Origin: Pseudomonadota bacterium
Lineage (GTDB): Bacteria; Pseudomonadota; Gammaproteobacteria; Burkholderiales; Nitrosomonadaceae
Length of the DNA: 12,542 nt
Direction of reading: 5' to 3'
NCBI GenBank assembly: GCA_018240935.1
Contig: JAFEEV010000243.1
Coordinates: 1-12,542 of the forward strand
Positions 6,173 through 12,542 of the stretch are shown in pieces. A program made the position numbers and the translations under genes. The notes beneath the pieces are model-generated. The model saw nothing but the letters and a program-made list of their open reading frames with translations. It made no database searches and was not told the origin of the DNA. The number at the start of each line of letters is the position of its first letter. The first letter of the stretch is position 1.

Positions 6173-8188
6173 TTAGAGAATACTTTTAACCGTTTTGACG
6201 ACGTTTTCGACGGTGAAACCGAAGTGCTTGAACAACACATCAGCTGGAGCTGATTCTCCAAATGTGTCCATGCCGACTACCGCGCCGTCCAGACCGACAT
6301 ACTTGCGCCAGAAATCGGTAACACCCGCTTCTACCGCAACGCGCTTAACACCCTTTGGCAAGACACTGTCTTTGTAAGATGGTTCCTGACGATCGAATAC
6401 ATTGGTACAAGGCATGGAAACCACGCGTACATGAATGCCTTCATCCGCCAGCGCTTTTTGCGCATTCATCGCGAGACCCACTTCCGAGCCGGTTGCAATC
6501 AGAATTGCTTGCGGCTTACCGTTGCCGGCTTCGGACAGCACGTAGCCGCCGTTATCGATCAGCTTAATGGTAGCAGCGTCGCGTTTTTGGAACGGCAGAT
6601 TCTGCCGGCTGAATATCAATGTGGACGGACCGTTTTTGCGTTCGATGGCGCGCGCCCAGGACACGGTCGATTCAACCGTGTCACACGGACGCCATACGTC
6701 CATATTAGGAATTAACCGCAAGGTCGCGGTCTGTTCTACCGGTTGATGGGTCGGACCGTCTTCACCCAGACCGATTGAGTCATGCGTAAAGACGAAAATG
6801 TTGCGAATCTTCATCAATGCCGCCATGCGCAGCGCATTACGCGCATACTCGGAGAACATCAAGAAGGTTGCGCCATAAGGAATCAGGCCGCCGTGCAGCG
6901 ACAAACCGTTCATCATAGCGCTCATGCCAAATTCGCGCACACCGTAGTACACATAGTTACCGCCATTCTGTTTGCTGATCCCCTTGGAGCCTGACCACAA
7001 GGTCAAATTGGAGCCTGCCAAATCGGCGGAACCGCCGATCAATTCAGGCAAAACGGGTGCCAAGCCTTCGATTGCATTTTGCGAAGCTTTACGGCTCGCA
7101 ATGGTTTCCGCCTTTGCATTGACTTGATTGATAACGCTATCGGCGTGACTGCGCCAGTTGGCAGGCAATTCACCCGCCATGCGGCGATTGAATTCGGCTG
7201 CTTCGGCAGGATATTTTTCCGCATACTCAGCGAATTTCTCATTCCATTCGGTTTCCAGTTTCTGACCCTTTGCTCTGGCATCCCACGCGCTGTAAACATG
7301 CTGTGGAATTTCAAACGGCGGATGATGCCAGCCGATATGCGGACGCGCTGCGGCAATTTCCGCGTCACCCAATGCAGCGCCATGCACCGAATGGGTATTG
7401 GCCAAATTGGGCGATCCCATCCCGATGACCGTTTTGCAGCAAATCATCGTCGGTTTGTCGTTCACCTTCTTGGCGGCTTCGATGGCCGCTTCGATTGCCA
7501 CCGGATCGTGACCGTTCACATTCGGCACAACGTGCCAACCGTAAGACTCGAAACGCTTCGGTGTATCGTCGGTAAACCATCCTTCCACATGACCGTCGAT
7601 GGAGATGCCGTTATCATCGTAAAAACAAATCAGTTTTCCGAGTCCCAAAGTACCCGCCAAAGAACAAGCTTCGTGCGAAATGCCTTCCATCAAGCAACCG
7701 TCGCCCAGAAAAACGTAGGTAAAGTGATCAACAATGTTATAACCGGGGCGGTTAAATTCAGCAGCGAGCACTTTTTCCGCCAATGCCATTCCTACTGCAT
7801 TGGTGATGCCTTGCCCCAATGGACCGGTTGTGGTTTCCACACCCGGTGTATAGCCGTATTCCGGATGACCCGGTGTTTTCGAATGAAACTGTCTGAATTT
7901 CTTAATTTCTTCCATCGGTAAATCGTAGCCGGTCAGGTGCAATAGCGCATAGATCAGCATTGACCCATGCCCATTGGAAAGAATAAACCGGTCGCGGTCA
8001 ACCCACGCGGGATTGCCAGGATTATGACGCAGATGATGAATCCACAGCACTTCGGCAATTTCCGCCATACCCATCGGCATACCGGGGTGACCGGAATTGG
8101 CTTTTTGCACGGCATCCATCGCCAATGCGCGTATCGCACTGGTTAATTCCTTAAATACCGGCGCGTCAAAATCCTTGAATGTCCCCAT
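6173..8188 (-). CDS. tkt: Transketolase
   Basis: This thiamine-diphosphate enzyme moves two-carbon units between sugar phosphates in the Calvin and pentose phosphate pathways. The chosen ATG (8186-8188) gives 671 residues, the usual length, with GGGAG 9 bases upstream. The N-terminal cofactor domain has SGHPGMPMG (32-40), NGHGS (72-76), GPLGQG (122-127) and GDGCLMEG (162-169) with Asn193. The pyrimidine domain has VREFGM (417-422) with the catalytic Glu419, and GEDGPTHQPVEQ (475-486) with the substrate-binding His481. The C-terminal domain is complete. It is the first gene of the carbon cassette, preceded by a promoter at 8275-8303 and an 80-base leader. cbbT is an alternative symbol. A start at 8230 is possible but has a non-family N-terminus. 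Confidence 0.95.
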   Translation of the reverse strand: MGTFKDFDAPVFKELTSAIRALAMDAVQKANSGHPGMPMGMAEIAEVLWIHHLRHNPGNPAWVDRDRFILSNGHGSMLIYALLHLTGYDLPMEEIKKFRQFHSKTPGHPEYGYTPGVETTTGPLGQGITNAVGMALAEKVLAAEFNRPGYNIVDHFTYVFLGDGCLMEGISHEACSLAGTLGLGKLICFYDDNGISIDGHVEGWFTDDTPKRFESYGWHVVPNVNGHDPVAIEAAIEAAKKVNDKPTMICCKTVIGMGSPNLANTHSVHGAALGDAEIAAARPHIGWHHPPFEIPQHVYSAWDARAKGQKLETEWNEKFAEYAEKYPAEAAEFNRRMAGELPANWRSHADSVINQVNAKAETIASRKASQNAIEGLAPVLPELIGGSADLAGSNLTLWSGSKGISKQNGGNYVYYGVREFGMSAMMNGLSLHGGLIPYGATFLMFSEYARNALRMAALMKIRNIFVFTHDSIGLGEDGPTHQPVEQTATLRLIPNMDVWRPCDTVESTVSWARAIERKNGPSTLIFSRQNLPFQKRDAATIKLIDNGGYVLSEAGNGKPQAILIATGSEVGLAMNAQKALADEGIHVRVVSMPCTNVFDRQEPSYKDSVLPKGVKRVAVEAGVTDFWRKYVGLDGAVVGMDTFGESAPADVLFKHFGFTVENVVKTVKSIL

Positions 8189-8229
8189 TGATACTAACTC
8201 CCTAATAATAGAAAAGACCGAACCATACA

Positions 8230-8242
8230 CCCAATTATTGGG
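8230..8242 (-). other. Perfect dyad in the tkt leader
   Basis: CCCAAT-T-ATTGGG, a 6-bp perfect dyad around a single central base, lies between the predicted tkt transcription start (near 8268) and the start codon. A one-base loop is sterically poor for an RNA hairpin, so a DNA-binding site is as likely as an RNA structure. The sequence is not a recognised operator. Confidence 0.25.
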
Positions 8243-8274
8243 AGCACAGTACCGGCAGATAAATAAATTGCGGT

Positions 8275-8303
8275 ATTATCCCCTAAGATAGCGGATACGA
8301 CAA
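8275..8303 (-). promoter_or_regulatory. Sigma-70-like promoter of the tkt-gap-pgk-pyk-fba operon
   Basis: On the minus strand TTGTCG (8298-8303, 4 of 6 to the -35 consensus) and GATAAT (8275-8280, 5 of 6 to the -10 consensus) are exactly 17 bases apart. Transcription would start near 8268, about 80 bases before the tkt ATG. Just upstream of the -35 box an imperfect dyad (AGAC to GTCT, 8308-8329, with an A6 tract) sits where an activator such as the LysR-type CbbR could bind; that is inference, and no clear CbbR consensus is seen. Confidence 0.55.
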
Positions 8304-8328
8304 CTAGAGACCTTCACTTTTTTGTGTC

Positions 8329-8352
8329 TAAAACCAATCCGCTAGCAGCGGA
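8329..8352 (-). terminator. Intrinsic terminator after ntrX
   Basis: TCCGCT-GCT-AGCGGA (8338-8352) forms a 6-bp stem with a 3-base loop on the minus strand, followed by TTGGTTTTA. It begins 14 bases after the ntrX stop codon and precedes the tkt promoter, so it fits the boundary between the two transcription units. The T-tract is interrupted, so its strength is uncertain. Confidence 0.5.
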
Positions 8353-8366
8353 ATATCCCGGCAAAA

Positions 8367-9629
8367 TCAGTTCCCCCGCAATTTAATTCCCAGTAATTTT
8401 ATTTTGCGGTACAAATGGGTTCGCTCCAATCCGGCCCGTTCGGCAACCCGTGTCATATTGCCGTTTTCTTGATCGATCAAGCGCTCAAAATACGTTTTCT
8501 CAAATAGATCGCGCGCTTCACGCAACGAAAGATCGAGTGGAATTTCCGGCGCCACCGATGCTGAAGCCGATTCCGGAAAAACCATCGCTTGCTGCACCGC
8601 TTCGGCGGAAATCTCATCCCCCGTGCAGGTCAACGCCAAAGAATGCACCACACCGGTCAACTGAGTCAGGTTGCCGGGCCAGTCATAATTGCGCAAACAA
8701 TTAAGCGCTGCGGTGCTGAATTGCAGCGTGGACGAGGCTTCCCCCGATTCCACAAAGCGCGACAGAATTTGATTGGCAAGTTCGGGAATATCCTCCCGGT
8801 GCGCCCGCAATGCCGGAATACCGATACTGAGACTGCTCAATATCTCGTACAACTTGGGGTGATAAGCGCCTTGTGCCGTCAGCTCCGCCAATGGTTGAGA
8901 AGTCGCGCAAACCAGCCGGACATTGTATTTCTGTAGTTTGCTCAATAATAACAACAAACCTTTTTGCGCCAATTTACTGATTTCACCAACATCCTTAAGA
9001 AACAACAAACCGTCGCGCGCAAGCTCGAGCAATTGCAGCGGCGACTCGGCCAAAATCGTCAACGTCTCGGGCTCCACCCACGGCGTATTGGGACGATGCA
9101 TGAAACGCGCGCAGATTTCCGCACCCGCGCCCGGTTCGCCCATCAGCAGCAGCGGAGTTTTCAGATTCGCCACTTGTTCCAGTTTTTTTCTGAGATCGCT
9201 GATCAATGCGCCCTTGCCCAGAGAAACAAGCGAAAGCGCCGACTGCGGCTTGTTTTGCCCGCCGCGCAAAGCCTTGCTCACGGTGCTGAGTAATTTTTGC
9301 AACGGTATCGGCTTTTCCAGATAACCGAAAGCGCCGATACGCGTAGCTTCCACGGCTGTATCAATAGTACCGTGGCCGGACATCATGACCACCGGCATCG
9401 TCAGCAGACCATTACTGGCCCATTCTTTCAGCAAGGTGATACCATCCGTATCCGGCATCCAAATATCCAGCAGCACCAGATCGGGGCGCGTTTGCGTGCG
9501 CCAGATTCGCGCCTGCTCGGCATTCTCCGCCAGCGCCACTCGATAACCTTCATCACGCAAAATTTCGGACAGTAATTCGCGTATGCCAATTTCGTCATCG
9601 ACAATCAGTATCGTATTGTTCGTTATCAT
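8367..9629 (-). CDS. ntrX: NtrX-like response regulator with degenerate AAA+ domain
   Basis: Partner regulator of the NtrY kinase. The 420 residues have a receiver domain (about 5-120) with Asp11/Asp12, phosphoacceptor Asp55, Ser84 and Lys106 all intact. The central domain (about 140-345) is clearly derived from a sigma-54 activator ATPase, but Walker A reads GEPGAGAE (164-171, Ala for Lys), the GAFTGA loop is absent, Walker B reads LLFLKD (208-213), and the arginine-finger (257-266) and sensor II (WPGNLTQL, 317-324) segments are altered. The C-terminal Fis-type helix-turn-helix (388-414) is intact. It should bind DNA in a phosphorylation-dependent way but not drive sigma-54 by ATP hydrolysis. 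GGAGAG (9638-9643) supports the ATG. It has its own promoter and ends at a terminator. The symbol is given by homology and neighbourhood. Confidence 0.85.
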   Translation of the reverse strand: MITNNTILIVDDEIGIRELLSEILRDEGYRVALAENAEQARIWRTQTRPDLVLLDIWMPDTDGITLLKEWASNGLLTMPVVMMSGHGTIDTAVEATRIGAFGYLEKPIPLQKLLSTVSKALRGGQNKPQSALSLVSLGKGALISDLRKKLEQVANLKTPLLLMGEPGAGAEICARFMHRPNTPWVEPETLTILAESPLQLLELARDGLLFLKDVGEISKLAQKGLLLLLSKLQKYNVRLVCATSQPLAELTAQGAYHPKLYEILSSLSIGIPALRAHREDIPELANQILSRFVESGEASSTLQFSTAALNCLRNYDWPGNLTQLTGVVHSLALTCTGDEISAEAVQQAMVFPESASASVAPEIPLDLSLREARDLFEKTYFERLIDQENGNMTRVAERAGLERTHLYRKIKLLGIKLRGN

Positions 9630-9651
9630 TTAGCATTCTCTCCACGACCGG

Positions 9652-9680
9652 AATCTAATCAGCTTGACTACAACTGTCAA
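9652..9680 (-). promoter_or_regulatory. Sigma-70-like promoter of ntrX
   Basis: On the minus strand a perfect TTGACA (-35, 9675-9680) is followed after exactly 17 bases by TAGATT (-10, 9652-9657, 4 of 6). A start near 9645 would give a leader of about 16 bases containing the GGAGAG ribosome-binding site. It lies in the 133-base gap between ntrY and ntrX, so ntrX can probably be expressed apart from its kinase. Confidence 0.55.
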
Positions 9681-9762
9681 ATTTCCCGGTCAACTATGAA
9701 TTTCAAGTTTTTTGATTGACGAATACCCTAATAGCAAAGATTTCATATCTCTATTTTTATCA

Positions 9763-11964
9763 TTACTGATCGTTATGCGATGAATTCAATACCAGCCGGT
9801 CATGCTCCGGGGCTGCGCTCTTTTCCACCGCCGGCAGGATAATTGAAATTTGCGCCCCCTGCGGTTTGATATTTTCGACATGAATGATACCTTCATGCTC
9901 TTCCACAATTTTTTTCACGATCGGCAATCCTAATCCGGTTCCTTTCGGCTTAGTCGTGACATAAGGCTCAAAAACGCGGGCTCTGATCTCGTCCGAAAAA
10001 CCGCAACCGTTATCGCGCACGCTCAGTTGCACGCCGCCATGCACCTTTTCGGTTCTCACTTCGATCACGGGCTCCACGGTGTCGATCAACGCATCTTGCG
10101 CATTCTGCAGCAAATTATGCAGCACTTGACGCAGTTGCGCCGAATCGCCTCTGACCGGCGGCAAATCATGCGCCAATATCTGCTTGATGTGCGCATGCGC
10201 ATGCTGGTTATTTTCAGCCGCCATATTCGCTGTCTCATAAAGCGACAATACTTCATGCACCAGCCGGTTCAAATCCAGTTGACGCAATTCCATCTCGGGA
10301 ATGCGCGCGTACTGATTGAATTCGTTTACCATTTTTTTCAGCGCTTCCACCTGATTGACAATGGTTTCGGTTGAGCGCCGCAAAAACTTGGCGTCTTCCT
10401 CGCTTAATTTATTGATCAATTTGTGCTGCACGCGCTCGGCCGAAAGTTGAATCGGCGTCAGCGGATTTTTAATTTCATGCGCCAGCCGGCGCGCCACTTC
10501 GCCCCAGGCGACCGCGCGCTGCACTTGCAATAGATTGGTAATGTCGTCAAAAACCACCACGCCGCCGCCGCCCGACAGTTTGGGCAGGCGCGTGCCCCGG
10601 AGCAGCAAGACCTGATTGCGGCCGTCTTCCGCACGCGTCAATTGGCGCTGCCAAACACCGGTTTCACCGGAATTAAAACCCGCCTTGATCTCGGTAATCA
10701 AGGCGTTCAGTTGCGGCTCATTGCTCACACAACCCTCGATGATCGAACCGTCCAGACTGATCAACGGTATTTGCAATATCTGCTCCGCGCTGCGGTTTGC
10801 CTTGGATAACACCAGCTGATCGTCGAACACCAGCACACCCGATGACAAATTCGCCAGGATACTTTCCAAGTGCGCACGCGCGCTCTCGACCGCTTGCTGA
10901 TTATGCTGCGCCGCTGCTTGCGCTTCTTCCAGCTGTTGCGTCATCAAATTGAAGGATTCGGTCAGCACGCCCAGCTCATCGCGACTCTGTACCAGATGGC
11001 GGCGGCTGTAATCGCCTTGCGCAATCGCGCGCGTGCCCTCCGCCAGCATGCCCAAGGGGGCACTCAGCTTCTCGCTGAGCAATGAAGCCGTCGCCAACGC
11101 CGAAAACAGCGACAATAACAACGCCAGCGTCAAGGTGACGCTATACAGCCGGGTCAATCCGTGGCGCGATAAGGAAAGTTCCTGGTAATCCTGATACCCC
11201 GCTTGCACCCGCTCGGCGTCTTTTGCCAATTGCAGCGGAACCGGCTGCAACAGTTGCAGTATCCGGATATCTTCTTTCAAACTCAATACATTGACCGGCG
11301 CAACCACACGCAAATACAAACCCTTTCCGGCAATCGACTCGATAGCGCCGTACGCTTTCTGCATGCGGATATAGCGCATCACGACCGCGTTCGGTATTCC
11401 GGGAAATAACGCCAGGTTGCTCTCGCTGGAAAATGCGATCACCTTGCCATCCTGATTAAACAAAGTCGCCTCTTCCACCTGGGATTGCAACAACAATTCA
11501 TTGAGCACCAGCAAAGGCGGATTGGCGGGATCGGATAGAATCAGCGCGGTCGCTTGCGCCTTCCGCTGCAATTCCTCCAGCAGATTATCCAGCATGGTAT
11601 GCCCCAGATTCAAACCGCCTTCCAGCGCACGATCCACCTTCACATCGAACCAGGATTCGATACTTTTTTCGAGAAACTGAACCGATACGGCATACACCAA
11701 AACACCGGGCAGCGTCGCCATCAGGGAAAAAACCAGCATCAAACGCAACGCCAGCCGGGATCCGAAAACGCCTGATTTGAGACGGCGCCTGAAGCGCCAC
11801 AACAAAAAACCCAGGATCGCCATGAGAAACACCACGAAGGCGATATTGATGCCCAGCAACAAGCGGTATTTCCGCTCAAAAAACTCGGTATTGGCGCCCG
11901 CGGTAGCCAGCAAAAAAAGCATCACCGCTCCGACGCCGGCGCCCACAATGAGCACGTATTTCAT
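9763..11964 (-). CDS. ntrY: NtrY-family membrane sensor histidine kinase
   Basis: Autophosphorylates and passes phosphate to NtrX; family members sense nitrogen or redox/oxygen state, and the signal here is unknown. The 733 residues start with hydrophobic segments at about 4-22, 36-56 and 72-94. A periplasmic stretch (about 95-272) and another membrane segment (274-297) follow. Next come a HAMP linker (about 298-350), a PAS-like domain (365-475) and HisKA with ARRLAHEIKNPLTP (491-504, His496). The ATPase domain has HNLLQNAQDA (616-625), DNGCGF (651-656) and GTGLGLPI (675-682). All catalytic motifs look intact, in contrast to the degenerate NtrX. The ATG overlaps the DUF4390 stop by one base (TGATG), so translation is probably coupled. 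Confidence 0.9.
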   Translation of the reverse strand: MKYVLIVGAGVGAVMLFLLATAGANTEFFERKYRLLLGINIAFVVFLMAILGFLLWRFRRRLKSGVFGSRLALRLMLVFSLMATLPGVLVYAVSVQFLEKSIESWFDVKVDRALEGGLNLGHTMLDNLLEELQRKAQATALILSDPANPPLLVLNELLLQSQVEEATLFNQDGKVIAFSSESNLALFPGIPNAVVMRYIRMQKAYGAIESIAGKGLYLRVVAPVNVLSLKEDIRILQLLQPVPLQLAKDAERVQAGYQDYQELSLSRHGLTRLYSVTLTLALLLSLFSALATASLLSEKLSAPLGMLAEGTRAIAQGDYSRRHLVQSRDELGVLTESFNLMTQQLEEAQAAAQHNQQAVESARAHLESILANLSSGVLVFDDQLVLSKANRSAEQILQIPLISLDGSIIEGCVSNEPQLNALITEIKAGFNSGETGVWQRQLTRAEDGRNQVLLLRGTRLPKLSGGGGVVVFDDITNLLQVQRAVAWGEVARRLAHEIKNPLTPIQLSAERVQHKLINKLSEEDAKFLRRSTETIVNQVEALKKMVNEFNQYARIPEMELRQLDLNRLVHEVLSLYETANMAAENNQHAHAHIKQILAHDLPPVRGDSAQLRQVLHNLLQNAQDALIDTVEPVIEVRTEKVHGGVQLSVRDNGCGFSDEIRARVFEPYVTTKPKGTGLGLPIVKKIVEEHEGIIHVENIKPQGAQISIILPAVEKSAAPEHDRLVLNSSHNDQ

Positions 11965-12542
11965 CAGCGCCCTTTAATCTGCACCGGCTCTCCCGGCGTG
12001 GGCAGCTTCATGTGCCATTCCAGCTTGTCCGAACTCAAATCCCATTGACTGGAACCGATCGTTTCAACCTGAAACGGTTTGGGCATGCGCGTCAGATCCA
12101 GCCACACTCGAACGGATGCCACATAATCAGCATCCGGTTTCACTTCGGATTTGACGGTCAACGGTAAATCGCGTATCCGCCCCAGCGCCTGCAATGCTTC
12201 CTGCAAAGAATAGTAGCTTTGGGAAAACACGGGATGATTCAGATGATATTGCCGGGTTAGCGCATAATAGCGCAAACCGACCACAAACTTGCTGCGCGCC
12301 ACCTCGTCATTCAGCTTATACCAGCGTGCATCGAACAAGCTGAATTTGGTGACGAAATACAGCACGATGCCTTTTTCCAGCGCCTGCTCCAGCGTGTCAT
12401 TGAGCATGATCTCCGAGTCTATGTTGATTTCATAACCATTCCCGGCCGCCGTCAGGTTGACGGACTTTATCTGAATACCCGCTGCCTGAATGGCCGCCGC
12501 CGGCAACAGCAAGCTCAATAACAAAACGATCAGATTGAAGTA
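11964..12542 (-). CDS. DUF4390 domain protein, 5' end outside the window
   Basis: The frame is open to the right edge, so the true start lies beyond 12542; an internal TTG at 12522-12524 falls inside what looks like a signal peptide. The visible N-terminus is a hydrophobic stretch ending in AAAIQAAG, then a polar domain with the conserved-looking ARWYKLNDEV, FVVGLRYYALTRQYHL and VRVWLDLTRMPKPFQVE segments of DUF4390. The protein is probably exported to the periplasm. Its molecular function is unknown. In betaproteobacteria this family commonly sits directly upstream of ntrYX, and the one-base overlap with ntrY supports a role linked to that sensor. About 193 residues are visible. Confidence 0.8.
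   Translation of the reverse strand, partial: YFNLIVLLLSLLLPAAAIQAAGIQIKSVNLTAAGNGYEINIDSEIMLNDTLEQALEKGIVLYFVTKFSLFDARWYKLNDEVARSKFVVGLRYYALTRQYHLNHPVFSQSYYSLQEALQALGRIRDLPLTVKSEVKPDADYVASVRVWLDLTRMPKPFQVETIGSSQWDLSSDKLEWHMKLPTPGEPVQIKGR

Noticed and set aside
8189..8230. Upstream ATG that would lengthen transketolase by 14 residues.
   Set aside because: The extra residues do not match the family N-terminus, and the ATG at 8186-8188 has a well-placed GGGAG.
11964..12524. DUF4390 protein as a complete gene starting at the TTG at 12522-12524.
   Set aside because: The frame stays open to the window edge and the TTG lies within a hydrophobic signal-peptide-like stretch, so the start is outside the window.

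Overview
The window looks like a chromosomal segment of an autotrophic betaproteobacterium, most likely a Nitrosomonas-type ammonia oxidiser (inference). The grounds are a tkt-gap-pgk-pyk-fba cassette with a Calvin-type class II aldolase, next to a DUF4390-ntrY-ntrX block of the kind found in betaproteobacteria. No rRNA or marker gene is present to confirm the genus. Every gene supported here lies on the minus strand, so transcription runs right to left.

Right part (8367-12542): the 3' part of a secreted DUF4390 protein overlaps by one base the start of ntrY, a membrane sensor histidine kinase. A 133-base gap follows and carries a good sigma-70-like promoter, then ntrX. NtrX keeps its receiver domain and DNA-binding helix-turn-helix, but the AAA+ domain between them has lost its Walker A lysine, its Walker B acidic pair, the GAFTGA loop and the arginine-finger region. 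It is probably a phosphorylation-controlled DNA binder and not a sigma-54 ATPase. A hairpin followed by a T-rich stretch ends this unit.

Middle part (1132-8303): a promoter at 8275-8303 precedes tkt (transketolase), gap (GAPDH), pgk (phosphoglycerate kinase), pyk (pyruvate kinase) and fba (fructose-bisphosphate aldolase). Together these cover 3-phosphoglycerate reduction, sugar-phosphate rearrangement in CO2 fixation, and the branch to pyruvate. Spacings are short (pgk-pyk only 15 bases), so an operon is likely. Two consecutive hairpins, each followed by T-rich sequence on the coding strand, sit between gap and pgk and could make gap mRNA more abundant than pgk-pyk-fba mRNA.

Left part (1-1131): after fba comes a long stem-loop and then a GIY-YIG nuclease-family gene whose C-terminal DUF4357 portion is in the -1 frame, separated by an ATGA stop/start overlap. 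Adding one base to an A5 run would give a single protein of about 283 residues. The first 80 bases hold a structured leader, with a GNRA-capped hairpin, whose closing helix runs into the start codon of a gene that continues off the left edge. This leader and the degenerate NtrX are the least ordinary items in the window. I found no CRISPR array, tRNA, rRNA or complete mobile element.
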